A stretch of 43,244 nt of DNA. Source: a virus. Under the pieces are notes generated by a model that saw only the letters and a list, made by a program, of their open reading frames with translations, did not search any database and was not told where the DNA came from. Of this stretch, positions 1-6,973 are shown in pieces. The position numbers were made by a program, and so were the translations under genes. Each line of letters starts with the position of its first letter. Position 1 is the stretch's first letter. The stretch spans positions 1 through 43,244 of the IMG/VR virus record IMGVR_UViG_3300042868_004301; one strand, 5' to 3'.

Positions 1-1506
1 TAACTCTTGCTTGAGGGCGTAGTGGACGCGGGCCTGTACCGCCGACATCACTTTAAGCTGGCGCTCCAGCAGCGCTAGTGTCGTGCCCACCGGGGCATTG
101 GCCGACATGTCAGACACCTTCATATCCGCCGTGGACGCAAACCTGCGGCCCTCATCAACGATCTGGCCCAGCAACGCCATCAGAACTTGGCTTGGCTCCT
201 TGTATGGCAGGGGTAGGATACTGTCGCGGATGTTGCCGCTTGCCACATCGGCATCACGCCACTCGCCCGGAGCAATCGGAGTGTCATCACCCTTGATGCG
301 CAGGCCACGGGATTTCAAACCACCGGGCAAGTTGGACAACGTACCCGCGTCCACAAGCTGGCGCATGAGGGAGGTGGCCGACTTAGCATAACCACCAATC
401 AGGTGAAATAGGCCAAAGCCGTAGGCCCCAAAGCCGGGGATGTACTGGTAGTGAACAAAGTGCTGGCGCTTGAGCCGGTACTCGTCGTCTTCCAACCAGT
501 TACGGCGGATGGACAGCACATCGTTGGTTCCTTTTATTAGGGTTACTACGTAGGGAAGCATGATTCCCGTAGGCTCGTCCTCGTCGTCCTTGTCCTCGTA
601 CCCTTCCAAATCCAAGTCCACATGGCACTCGTACAGGGTGTACCGGTCGTCGTTCAAATCGTTAAACCCGGTTTCCTTGTCCTTGGCTTTTTGAATGTCC
701 GTGCGATCTTTGGGCGCGTCGGGCAACTCGATGTCCAGATAAAACCCAGCCTGCTGGAGCTTGATGATTTCGTTCTTGGTCTTGCGCATGACATGCGTGA
801 TGCGGTGGCAAGTATCCAAGTCGGTCGTACCGTAGGGCAGGAGGATGTCCTCGGCTGGAATAAACATCGACACCTGACGGCCAAGGCTTGGGTCGTAGTA
901 CACTTTTTTGAACGCCGAACCAGTGGCCGGAAGGCTCCACAGCATGCGCTCATGCTCGGGCCGGAACTCCGCCATCGTTTCAGTTAATTCAAAGTTCATG
1001 TCCTCCTGCACCCGAGCAGCGGCTTCTTTTACCTGTGGAGTGTCCAGTCCGATGATCTTGGTTTTGACCGGCCCAGCGGCAGGAAACGTTTCAGTAATCG
1101 TTTCACTTTGGAACCTTACAACGGCCTCGGTAATCATCGGATGGAACACACCGCAAGCACCTTGCCACGGCTCCGTGCGCTCCTCAATCTGAAGGCCCAG
1201 CAATTTAAGCCCGTCCACGTAGGCTTTCTCCCACTCCTTGCGTGAGGACTTGTCGTTGCCGATGTCCGAGTCCAAATCCCCCGCCATGCTCTGCATGTCG
1301 CCCTCGTTCATATACTCGGCCAAGTTGTCGCTAAAGCCTTCCTCGCCTTCGTCTTCACCGGGCTTTAGGCTAATTTCCAAGCCATCCATACCAATGTTGA
1401 CTTCCTCCGGGTCAATAATCTCAATCTCCAGCGGTGACTCATCTTCTGCAAGCGCGTCAATCCCCATTGGTTGCTGGTATAGGGCTTTGTCTACATTGGT
1501 GGCCAT
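1..1506 (-). CDS. Portal protein (C-terminus cut by window edge)
   Basis: Reading from an ATG at 1506, an uninterrupted frame of 502 codons leaves the window exactly at base 1, so the C-terminus is missing. The product starts MATNVDKALYQQPMG, has a very acidic first 80 residues, then a segment typical of phage portal proteins: LQIEERTEPWQGACGVFHP, a helix with FQSETITETFPAAGPVK, then AFKKVYYDPSLGR and later HFVHYQYIPGFGAYGFG. Portal proteins form the dodecameric ring at the capsid vertex through which DNA is packaged and ejected and to which the terminase docks. It lies 9 bp downstream of the large terminase on the same strand, the standard packaging order. Identification is from these segments, length and position; the exact portal family was not tested. 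Confidence 0.85.
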   Translation of the reverse strand, partial: MATNVDKALYQQPMGIDALAEDESPLEIEIIDPEEVNIGMDGLEISLKPGEDEGEEGFSDNLAEYMNEGDMQSMAGDLDSDIGNDKSSRKEWEKAYVDGLKLLGLQIEERTEPWQGACGVFHPMITEAVVRFQSETITETFPAAGPVKTKIIGLDTPQVKEAAARVQEDMNFELTETMAEFRPEHERMLWSLPATGSAFKKVYYDPSLGRQVSMFIPAEDILLPYGTTDLDTCHRITHVMRKTKNEIIKLQQAGFYLDIELPDAPKDRTDIQKAKDKETGFNDLNDDRYTLYECHVDLDLEGYEDKDDEDEPTGIMLPYVVTLIKGTNDVLSIRRNWLEDDEYRLKRQHFVHYQYIPGFGAYGFGLFHLIGGYAKSATSLMRQLVDAGTLSNLPGGLKSRGLRIKGDDTPIAPGEWRDADVASGNIRDSILPLPYKEPSQVLMALLGQIVDEGRRFASTADMKVSDMSANAPVGTTLALLERQLKVMSAVQARVHYALKQEL

Positions 1507-1515
1507 GATCTGTCC

Positions 1516-3057
1516 TTAGTAATAAGCCGCCGCTCTGCGACGGAACAATTTGGGTTCGTCTTTCTCATCCGTGTCCAACGTGATAAACCCGCCTTGGCGA
1601 AACCGCATCAGCGCTTGGCTGGTTGTGTCCACGTAATCGTCATTATCACCGTTGGGGAAGGCCGCGACCTCCTCAATAACTTCCCGCGCCCAGCGCGTAT
1701 CCGGTGCCCACACTCTACCCGAAGCAAACAAATCGGCAATGGCGTTGACCCGCACGATCTTGTCGTTGCCCCGGCTGGGACTGAACTCCTGCACCGGGAT
1801 GCCCATAACCCGCAGTTCTTGGATCAGCGGTGCCCCAGCGGCTTTTTTCTCCACAATGATGGAGTCGGGCTCCCACTCCTTGTAGTGCTTGAAAGCTATG
1901 GCCTTGAGTTCAGGAAATTCCATCCGGTCTTTGAACGCGTCCAGCAGTATGATTTGCGCTTCGTCGCGCTCATTTTCGTTGTAGAACACGCCCCATGTGG
2001 TGCAGGCTGAATAGTCGGCCCTGCTCTTGGCTTCAAAGGCCGTGTCCCACGACTGGATGATGTACTCACACTTGGGCGGCTCCTCGGGCTCCCATATGCG
2101 CCAGAGCTTGCGGGAAATTATGGCGGCGGCGTTGCTTGTGGGCTGTTGCATGTACTGGGCGTTCCAGTACTGGGGGTCGATGGATGCCTTGGTTGTCTTC
2201 AAGGTGGCCAGCGGCCACTGCTCTGGCCAGAGGGATTTCTCGTCCTCGGTGCCATCGTTCAAGATGGCCGGAAGCTCCACAATCTCCCACGGCAGGGAGT
2301 CCGGGTTGCGGCTTTGGTAGTCAATCAGCCGCCCGGTCAGGTCAAGCTTGCCCCAGCGCGTCATCACAATAATGATTGCCCCTCCGGGCATCAGGCGCTG
2401 CAACGGGCCAGTCTGGAACCAACTCCATGCCGTGTCAAAAGCTAGGCGGCTGTTGGCCTTTACGTCCTGCTCCGAGTGCGGGTCGTCGATCACAAACAAG
2501 TCCGCGCCACGACCGGCAAGCGCACCGCCCACACCCGCAGCGTAGTACTGGCCCCCTGCGGCGGTACTCCATTTACCCGCAGCCTTTTGGTCGTCGGCCA
2601 CCACCGTCTTTGGAAAAATCTCACCGTAGTCTTCGCTGTCGATCAAGTTACGCACCCGGCGACCAAAGTCCTCGGACAGTCCAGCGGTGTGGGTGCCCAT
2701 GATGATTTTCTTCTCGGGGAACTTGCCAAGGAAGTAGGCCGGGAACAAGTAGCTGCTAAATTCTGACTTACCCATACGCGGGGCGATGTTGATGATGACG
2801 CGTAGTTTGCGCCCCTCAATCACGTCTGTGAATATTTTGGCCAGCTTTCTGTGGTGCGGGCCGCTCTTAAACCCCGGATACACCGAGTTGGCAAACCCAA
2901 TCATGTTGTTCTGCGCGGCCAACAGCCGGGCTCGGCGCTCACGTACCTCCAAGTCCTCAAACAACTCCATCTTCTCGGCCAACGTCATGGTTGGCAGAGC
3001 CTTCACAAGTGCGGCAATCTCAGCTTTTGTCAGCGTGGTGATGTTTTCAAGCTGCAT
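1516..3057 (-). CDS. Terminase large subunit (packaging ATPase/nuclease)
   Basis: The 513-aa product is the motor that pumps DNA into the prohead and cuts concatemers. The N-terminal ATPase domain shows a Walker A-like IAPRMGKSEF (residues 91-100), Walker B LFVIDD (187-192) and the coupling motif VMTRW (231-235). The C-terminal RNase H-like nuclease domain shows SWDTA (Asp338), IVEKK (Glu403) and DDYVD (about Asp474) as candidate metal ligands. I start at the ATG at 3057; the frame is open to a TTG at 3108, but the ATG gives the natural N-terminus MQLENITTLTKAE and overlaps the upstream gene by only 11 bp, compatible with translational coupling. No good Shine-Dalgarno is visible at either start. 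The portal gene follows after 9 bp. Confidence 0.95.
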   Translation of the reverse strand: MQLENITTLTKAEIAALVKALPTMTLAEKMELFEDLEVRERRARLLAAQNNMIGFANSVYPGFKSGPHHRKLAKIFTDVIEGRKLRVIINIAPRMGKSEFSSYLFPAYFLGKFPEKKIIMGTHTAGLSEDFGRRVRNLIDSEDYGEIFPKTVVADDQKAAGKWSTAAGGQYYAAGVGGALAGRGADLFVIDDPHSEQDVKANSRLAFDTAWSWFQTGPLQRLMPGGAIIIVMTRWGKLDLTGRLIDYQSRNPDSLPWEIVELPAILNDGTEDEKSLWPEQWPLATLKTTKASIDPQYWNAQYMQQPTSNAAAIISRKLWRIWEPEEPPKCEYIIQSWDTAFEAKSRADYSACTTWGVFYNENERDEAQIILLDAFKDRMEFPELKAIAFKHYKEWEPDSIIVEKKAAGAPLIQELRVMGIPVQEFSPSRGNDKIVRVNAIADLFASGRVWAPDTRWAREVIEEVAAFPNGDNDDYVDTTSQALMRFRQGGFITLDTDEKDEPKLFRRRAAAYY

Positions 3058-3670
3058 CTGGGGCTGGCGTTGGGTTGTCCGTAATGATTCTGGCCGTGGG
3101 GATGTCAATATCTATGTCAGTGACCTCAACGGCGTCCACCACCCCCATGAACTTGGCCAACTTGTCCTTGATGCGCTGGTCAAGCTCGTTGTCGGTGAGC
3201 GCTTCCTTCTTGATTTCAATCTTTTCGGTGAACAACCCCACCTCGGTGACTTTACCAAGCGCTGTAAGAGCCTTGAGCCGGATACTGGCGTTGGGGTTCT
3301 TGGTTTCCTCCACCAACTGGGCCACACAGTAGCCACGCAGTTGCTGCGCTTGGTGAATAAACTCCCAGTCGTAGGCTGTCAGCATGCTTACTAAGTGCTG
3401 GACAGCGGCGGGAGCCTTAATGTTGCTCAGGGAGCTTTTTGTCAGTTCGGTTGGCTGGCCGGTAATGATGTTGGTAAATGCCGCACGGGCAAAAGTGGCT
3501 TGCGCTTGATCCACTACCTCGTCTTCGTCCACTGCGCCCAGACTTTTGAGCCAGTTGGCCGTCTCCACCTTGGCGTCCACGACCTGATTCACCCCCGCTT
3601 TGTTCAGCGGTGTGTAGGGTTCATCGAAAAGCTCGATGTCCGGCTCGTATTCAATTAAATGTTCCAACAT
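3047..3670 (-). CDS. Putative terminase small subunit
   Basis: A 207-aa, largely helical, acidic protein (start MLEHLIEYEPDIELF). The segment NPNASIRLKALTALGKVTEVGLFTEK (about residues 127-150; key part IRLKALTALGKV) resembles DNA-recognition proteins coded just before large terminases in podovirus-like phages. The tail is hydrophilic, Asp/Pro-rich. It is the first gene of the leftward late unit, follows a good promoter, and overlaps the large terminase by 11 bp. The small-terminase assignment rests mainly on position and this weak resemblance; it could be another packaging-associated protein. Start: ATG at 3670 with AAGGGC about 8 nt upstream. Confidence 0.55.
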   Translation of the reverse strand: MLEHLIEYEPDIELFDEPYTPLNKAGVNQVVDAKVETANWLKSLGAVDEDEVVDQAQATFARAAFTNIITGQPTELTKSSLSNIKAPAAVQHLVSMLTAYDWEFIHQAQQLRGYCVAQLVEETKNPNASIRLKALTALGKVTEVGLFTEKIEIKKEALTDNELDQRIKDKLAKFMGVVDAVEVTDIDIDIPTARIITDNPTPAPDAA

Positions 3671-3699
3671 GCGTAAGCCCTTGCAGCCTCGTTGGGGGA

Positions 3700-3729
3700 A
3701 GTATATACTCAGTTCCGGTGATTGTGCAA
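3700..3729 (-). promoter_or_regulatory. Promoter for the leftward packaging genes
   Basis: On the minus strand TTGCAC (3729-3724) and TATACT (3705-3700) are separated by 18 bp, a reasonable sigma70-type -35/-10 pair, placing transcription about 35 bp upstream of the putative small terminase start codon. It is the best promoter-like sequence reading into the packaging genes. Inferred from consensus only. Confidence 0.55.
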
Positions 3730-3778
3730 TTTTTTGTGCATTTGCTTCTCCCTGAGTGGGCCTGACGGCTCATTTTTA

Positions 3779-3808
3779 AACCCTTGGTTTGCGCCGAGGG
3801 TTTTTTTT
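3779..3808 (+). terminator. Rho-independent terminator, plus strand
   Basis: Stem AACCCTTGG (3779-3787) / CCGAGGGTT (3794-3802) with one G-T wobble, a 6-nt loop, and eight T from 3801 to 3808. The orientation is rightward although no rightward gene lies upstream within the window, so it would end either a short RNA made from 3671-3780 or transcription coming from the left. In the reverse direction no U-tract of quality follows the stem. Confidence 0.7.
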
Positions 3809-4046
3809 ATGGGTATTTGTCAATAGTTAGACAAGGGTTTACCCTAATTTTTGTAGTAGTTTTTGGGGGTGACGTTGTTTTTCGGAGACGGGGGGTGTTC
3901 TGGGATTTTTAAAATTTTGATTTGCGGGTGCTAAACACTGTTATGTCGGAGCGGCGGCGGTGACGGCCTAATAGGGCTTCCGGGGGTACGGTGGGGTCGC
4001 CAAACCCCCGTTTTCGGGGTCAATTTGCCCTCAATCCGGTGCCAAC

Positions 4047-4076
4047 TTGGCTATCAAACCATGCCATCCGGATAAT
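4047..4076 (+). promoter_or_regulatory. Candidate early promoter
   Basis: TTGGCT (4047-4052) and GATAAT (4071-4076) with an 18-bp spacer match sigma70 elements at 4/6 and 5/6 positions, and lie about 60 bp before the first rightward gene at 4135. Consensus match only. Confidence 0.4.
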
Positions 4077-4134
4077 GGATATTGTCAGTGGGGCTTTCCC
4101 CTGGCACAACTTAATCCAATTCAAGGAAAACATC

Positions 4135-4509
4135 ATGACTAATAAAGCCCTAGCATTTACCGCACTCAATACCTTTGCCGATTCTCGCACTGCCTTAATC
4201 GAGGGCATGCAAGACGCGGGCTATACAACACTGGAAGAGTGCCGCCCTATCGTTATCGAGTGGGCTTGCGAGAAAACCGGCGCGGCATTCAATGTCAGTG
4301 CCAAAGGTAAGGTAATGCTCGATAGCACACACGCCAAGTATCAGGGCGCGAAAACCACGGTACGCGATATTATGTTGATGTTGCAAGGCACGACGCGCCG
4401 CGCTGAAAGCGCACGAAAAGAGGCTGACCCTTTGGCCGTACTTGCTGCGAAGCTCGCCAAGTTAAGCGCCGCGGATAGGCTCACGGTATTGGCTCTCGCG
4501 GGCATGTAA
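4135..4509 (+). CDS. Unknown early protein, 124 aa
   Basis: First gene of the rightward early region. The ATG at 4135 follows CAAGGAAAAC and gives MTNKALAFTALNTFADSRT; upstream in-frame starts lack a ribosome site. The protein is Ala/Lys/Arg-rich and mostly helical, with a central stretch ending TTVRDIMLMLQGTTRRAES that looks amphipathic, and a C-terminus LAKLSAADRLTVLALAGM. I do not recognise a family. Position right after the early promoter suggests an early host-takeover or regulatory role, which is inference only. Confidence 0.8.
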   Translation: MTNKALAFTALNTFADSRTALIEGMQDAGYTTLEECRPIVIEWACEKTGAAFNVSAKGKVMLDSTHAKYQGAKTTVRDIMLMLQGTTRRAESARKEADPLAVLAAKLAKLSAADRLTVLALAGM

Positions 4510-4618
4510 TGCAGTTTTACCGTGATTGTTTTTTCGTGTGTGCCCCGGATGCGGGGCTACCATGTTGTTCAATACGCTGTCTATCAAAAACCCAAAGTCA
4601 ATAGGCAAAAACTATTCT

Positions 4619-4649
4619 CTATCGACTTCACTGCTTCGATAGCTTTTTT
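4619..4649 (+). terminator. Intrinsic terminator/attenuator after first early gene
   Basis: Perfect 7-bp stem CTATCGA (4619-4625) / TCGATAG (4636-4642) with a 10-nt loop, then C and six T (4644-4649). It sits only 17 bp before the start codon of the next gene, whose AGGAG site lies just after the T-run, so it may attenuate rather than end transcription. A second hairpin, GCCCCG-GATG-CGGGGC (4542-4557), lies just upstream without a T-run. Confidence 0.65.
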
Positions 4650-4665
4650 CAATTAGGAGAATCCA

Positions 4666-4806
4666 ATGACACAAAACCAATTTGCCGCCCTCTGCGCCCA
4701 CTACGGCATAGCGCCAAGCCTAGCCCTAGAAAACCCCGCCATTGTCCAAGCACTGCGTGCCCGTGACAGCGTAGCGGTGGAGCGCATACTGGCAAACGAA
4801 TTCTAA
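4666..4806 (+). CDS. Small unknown protein, 46 aa
   Basis: ATG at 4666 preceded by TTAGGAGAATCCA, a strong ribosome site used almost identically before the gene at 5139. The product MTQNQFAALCAHYGIAPSL... ends VERILANEF. It contains an ALENPAIVQALRARDSVAVERIL helix-rich segment, compatible with a small helical DNA- or protein-binding peptide. No family recognised. It ends 5 bp before the tandem repeat array. Confidence 0.65.
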   Translation: MTQNQFAALCAHYGIAPSLALENPAIVQALRARDSVAVERILANEF

Positions 4807-4811
4807 GGGCA

Positions 4812-4919
4812 CGCCCAGTCTGCTTTATTACCGCCCAGTCTGCTTTATTACCGCCCAGTCTGCTTTATTACCGCCCAGTCTGCTTTATTACCGCCCAGTC
4901 TACTTTATTACCGCCCAGT
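4812..4919 (+). repeat. 20-bp tandem repeat array (iteron-like), 5.4 copies
   Basis: Five consecutive copies of the unit CGCCCAGTCTGCTTTATTAC start at 4812, 4832, 4852, 4872 and 4892, followed by eight bases of a sixth. Four copies are identical; the fifth has one G to A change (4902). There are no spacers. The 20-bp period puts each copy on nearly the same face of the helix. It is non-coding, lying between two small genes, and is followed by a palindrome (4938-4952). Likely a protein-binding array such as replication-origin iterons or a regulatory operator cluster. Confidence 0.9.
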
Positions 4920-4926
4920 ATTTTTA

Positions 4927-4952
4927 ACCCGCTTTGCGGGTCACAGTGACCC
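4927..4952 (+). promoter_or_regulatory. Palindromic operator overlapping a hairpin
   Basis: GGGTCACAGTGACCC (4938-4952) is a 15-bp palindrome with a central A. Its left arm also closes an alternative hairpin ACCCGC-TTT-GCGGGT (4927-4941), so in RNA the two stems exclude each other. It lies 22 bp upstream of the ATG at 4975. The same palindrome recurs at 6028-6042 and 6897-6913. Confidence 0.6.
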
Positions 4953-4974
4953 CGTAACCCTTGGAGACTTAACC

Positions 4975-5127
4975 ATGCACACCAATACCACCTTACCCAT
5001 TCAATACGATAACCATGCAAGCGGCACTGTCTGCGTACTGCGTGAAGTGCATGGCGAACTGGTAGCCCTAGCTATACCCCAAAACCAGTACCGGGAATGG
5101 GTTGGTTGCTTTTCAATTATCAATTAG
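4975..5127 (+). CDS. Small unknown protein, 50 aa
   Basis: ATG at 4975 with CTTGGAGACTT upstream. Product starts MHTNTTLPIQYDNHASG and continues TVCVLREVHGELVALAIP, ending with a short Trp/Phe-rich tail; it looks like a single small beta-rich domain. Its stop codon TAG (5125-5127) overlaps the Shine-Dalgarno TAGGAG of the next gene, so the two are probably translated together. No family recognised. Confidence 0.65.
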   Translation: MHTNTTLPIQYDNHASGTVCVLREVHGELVALAIPQNQYREWVGCFSIIN

Positions 5128-5138
5128 GAGAATCCACC

Positions 5139-5402
5139 ATGTACGCCGAACTAATCAAGGCAAGCCACTACTACGGCAGGCGCAGCCCCGGATGGGTTGC
5201 AGTTATCCACGGGCAACCGTGGCACTTCAGCGGGCGCACCGGAAAGAAAGACGCGCAAGCCGCATTAGGTAGCCCCCATCACTCACACCACGTCATTGCC
5301 TACTACCGCCACCGCCTGCGCATCCTGCGCGATGAAATGGCCTTGCGTGCTGCCGAATACGAACGCCAAAAAAGAGCCACAGTGACCCGTTTTTCAAAGT
5401 AG
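5139..5402 (+). CDS. Unknown basic protein, 87 aa
   Basis: ATG at 5139 is chosen because TTAGGAGAATCCACC precedes it; the frame is open upstream to 5097 without a ribosome site. The product MYAELIKASHYYGRRSPGWV... is rich in His, Arg and Tyr, with a helical, Arg-rich C-terminal half (YRHRLRILRDEMALRAAEY). It may bind nucleic acid, but no family is recognised. The end of the gene carries a degenerate copy of the palindromic operator (5374-5388), and the stop codon falls inside the left arm of an inverted repeat (5400-5408). Confidence 0.7.
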   Translation: MYAELIKASHYYGRRSPGWVAVIHGQPWHFSGRTGKKDAQAALGSPHHSHHVIAYYRHRLRILRDEMALRAAEYERQKRATVTRFSK

Positions 5403-5788
5403 GTGCGGTAATTGTCCCAAAAAGTCGAAAAAATAGCTAGGATATATTCCCGCACCTAACCAATAAACACGACATTAATTAAGCGTTATAAATCAACGAC
5501 TTAGCGAATCACCGACCGCTCTATATATATATAAATCTATTTATTAAGAGTTATATATATACTCTCATACACAAGCCACAAACTCCCTTGACTTTTGTCT
5601 GTTCCTTTTGGGTAAATTCTTTGGCCTTTGTAGTAATTGGTTTTAGATATACACATGTGCCAGTCACCACCTAAACCCTTGATTCATATAACAAATTCAA
5701 TGTCGCCGTTTTTGACTAGTCGCGGAAGAATACCCTACCTATTGGATAGTGATACAATTGCCGCACCAACTTTGAAGGAAAAACCACC
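5403..5788. other. AT-rich intergenic region with inverted repeats
   Basis: No convincing gene in 386 bp. Visible features: 9-bp inverted repeat arms TAGGTGCGG (5400-5408) and CCGCACCTA (5450-5458); an AT-rich stretch about 5520-5570 with TATATATATATAA and a facing TTATATATATA; several near-consensus promoter pieces (TTGACT near 5590 and 5712); and an extended -10 element just before the next gene. Together with the iteron-like array 600 bp upstream this is the most origin-like segment of the window, by inference. Confidence 0.6.
5750..5758 (+). promoter_or_regulatory. Extended -10 promoter candidate
   Basis: TGATACAAT: a TG dinucleotide one base before TACAAT (5/6 match to the -10 consensus), 31 bp upstream of the ATG at 5789. 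There is no good -35, as allowed for extended -10 promoters. Confidence 0.4.
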
Positions 5789-6508
5789 ATGCCTTACGTT
5801 TACCAGCACCTAATGAAGCTCACGCCGAACGAGTTGCACAACCGCTTGAGTAAAAGAAACCTAGCGCCTGAAGTGCGCGAAGATATGAAGGCCCTAATTA
5901 CCGCACAGAAAGCGTCGTTCAAATCCATGCGCTCCAAGACCATCAAGGTTCACGCTGAGTGGCGACCACTGCTGCAAGGCCTGCGCATGGAGCGTGAAAG
6001 CGTGCGCTCAAGCCGCGCCTACAAAAAGGGTCACCGTGACCCGAATCTAATTACCGCACTAGAAGGCTACTCTATGGTGCTTGACCGGCTGCATGGTGAG
6101 TTTGAATTACACAAGCGAGAGCTAAGAACACCTGCGGTAATCGCAAGGGAAAGGAATCTACAGAACAAAGGGATTCACTGGACGGACTGGGTAAAGGATA
6201 AATTCAAAGAGCGCATCCGCCTACTGTTCGACGCAGTACCCCACCAAGGCACCAAAGGCAAGACCCCATTCCCACGCCGAACTGACCCCAAATCAAACGC
6301 CAAACTCAAAGCGCGGCTGCATGCACGCACGGTAAAAGAACACGGCATCGCCCAGCAGAACCATCAACTAAACCCCACCGAAAGGAGCAAAGCCAAGCTA
6401 GACAAGATGAACGAAGCACTCAAACGCATCGACCAACTACAACCTACTGACCCCGTGCCACGCACGTACTCAGGACTATTTTTAACAACCGAAGGAGAAA
6501 GCAAATGA
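5789..6508 (+). CDS. Unknown highly basic protein, 239 aa
   Basis: ATG at 5789 follows TTTGAAGGAAAAACC. The protein is strongly basic and helix-rich (MPYVYQHLMKLTPNELHNR at the N-terminus; a Lys/Arg-rich C-terminal half with TPFPRRTDPKSNAKLKARL near residue 160). It has no transmembrane segment or cysteine cluster. The composition suggests nucleic-acid binding, but no family is recognised. The coding sequence contains one copy of the GGGTCACNGTGACCC palindrome (6028-6042). The stop overlaps the next start by 4 bp (ATGA). Confidence 0.8.
   Translation: MPYVYQHLMKLTPNELHNRLSKRNLAPEVREDMKALITAQKASFKSMRSKTIKVHAEWRPLLQGLRMERESVRSSRAYKKGHRDPNLITALEGYSMVLDRLHGEFELHKRELRTPAVIARERNLQNKGIHWTDWVKDKFKERIRLLFDAVPHQGTKGKTPFPRRTDPKSNAKLKARLHARTVKEHGIAQQNHQLNPTERSKAKLDKMNEALKRIDQLQPTDPVPRTYSGLFLTTEGESK
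6028..6042 (+). promoter_or_regulatory. Palindromic operator copy inside a gene
   Basis: GGGTCACCGTGACCC, a 15-bp palindrome with central C, identical in both arms to the sites at 4938 and 6898 but placed within the coding sequence of the 239-aa gene. It may act as a roadblock or auxiliary looping site, or be coincidental coding sequence. Confidence 0.45.
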
Positions 6509-6888
6509 AAACAAATGAACTAACAGGTGCCGCCCTTGATTGGGCGGTGGCTAAGTGTGAAGGTGGCACAGGCCTTTGGCACGATACGGTAGCTACGTAT
6601 TGGGTCAAGCTAGATGGAAAAGACCGTGCCCTTTCCAAAGGGTGGGCGCAGTCTTACTTGCCCTCAACCGACTGGTCACAAGGCGGGCCGATTATTGAGA
6701 GGGAGAAGCTGTGCCTTGACATTGATTCGGCGGGAGTGTGGCTTGCATGGACTAAGCAAAACTATGACGATGAGCCGCGCCATATGGTAAGCGGCCCCAC
6801 ACCACTAATCGCAGCTATGCGCTGCTACGTTGCCAGCAAGCTGGGTGATAACGTAGAGATACCAACCGAACTAGGGGGCACCAACTGA
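6505..6888 (+). CDS. NinX-like DUF2591 protein, copy 1
   Basis: 127 aa. It matches the DUF2591/NinX family of phage proteins: N-terminal ELTGAALDWAVAKCEG, central STDWSQGGPIIERE and C-terminal GPTPLIAAMRCYVASKLGD. Members are common in phage early regions but have no established biochemical function. The start codon overlaps the preceding stop (ATGA) and has GGAGAAAGCA upstream. A second copy lies at 9515-9850, with near-identical DNA around the start codon, pointing to duplication. Confidence 0.85.
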   Translation: MKTNELTGAALDWAVAKCEGGTGLWHDTVATYWVKLDGKDRALSKGWAQSYLPSTDWSQGGPIIEREKLCLDIDSAGVWLAWTKQNYDDEPRHMVSGPTPLIAAMRCYVASKLGDNVEIPTELGGTN

Positions 6889-6896
6889 AACAAAAG

Positions 6897-6913
6897 CGGG
6901 TCACTGTGACCCG
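6897..6913 (+). promoter_or_regulatory. Palindromic operator, 17 bp perfect
   Basis: CGGGTCACTGTGACCCG, the best copy of the recurring palindrome, lies in the short non-coding gap between the DUF2591 gene and the 468-aa gene, 61 bp before the next start codon. The symmetry suggests a dimeric DNA-binding protein. Confidence 0.6.
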
Positions 6914-6928
6914 AAAATTAAACGGTTC

Positions 6929-6950
6929 GCAGCGTGCCGTCTCACGCTGC
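6929..6950 (+). promoter_or_regulatory. Strong hairpin in leader of 468-aa gene
   Basis: Perfect 8-bp stem GCAGCGTG (6929-6936) / CACGCTGC (6943-6950) with loop CCGTCT. No U-tract follows, so it is not a standard terminator. It sits 23 bp before the ATG at 6974 and just upstream of AGGAGAAG; RNA stabilisation or processing is possible. Confidence 0.5.
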
Positions 6951-6973
6951 ACTAGTAATTAGGAGAAGTAATC

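Larger units (their letters stand above)
3671..4134. other. Divergent late/early control region (no gene)
   Basis: About 460 bp without a convincing ORF separate the leftward packaging genes from the rightward early genes. It holds a leftward sigma70-like promoter (3700-3729), a rightward intrinsic terminator (3779-3808), a small inverted repeat TTGTC-N5-TTAGACAA (3817-3834), a G-rich/C-rich stretch with a short hairpin ACCCCCGTTTTCGGGGT near 4002-4018, and a rightward promoter candidate (4047-4076). The remaining sequence shows nothing else that I can name. Confidence 0.7.

Noticed and set aside
3058-3108. TTG start adding 17 residues to the large terminase
   Set aside because: No ribosome site, a Pro/Arg-rich unnatural extension and a larger overlap with the upstream gene; the ATG at 3057 is simpler.
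2786-3394. Plus-strand ORF of 202 aa
   Set aside because: Antisense shadow of the terminase genes; composition unnatural and no ribosome site.
4812-4919. CRISPR array
   Set aside because: The repeats are directly adjacent with no spacers, only 20 bp long, and there are no cas genes other than a Cas4-like nuclease in a replication setting.
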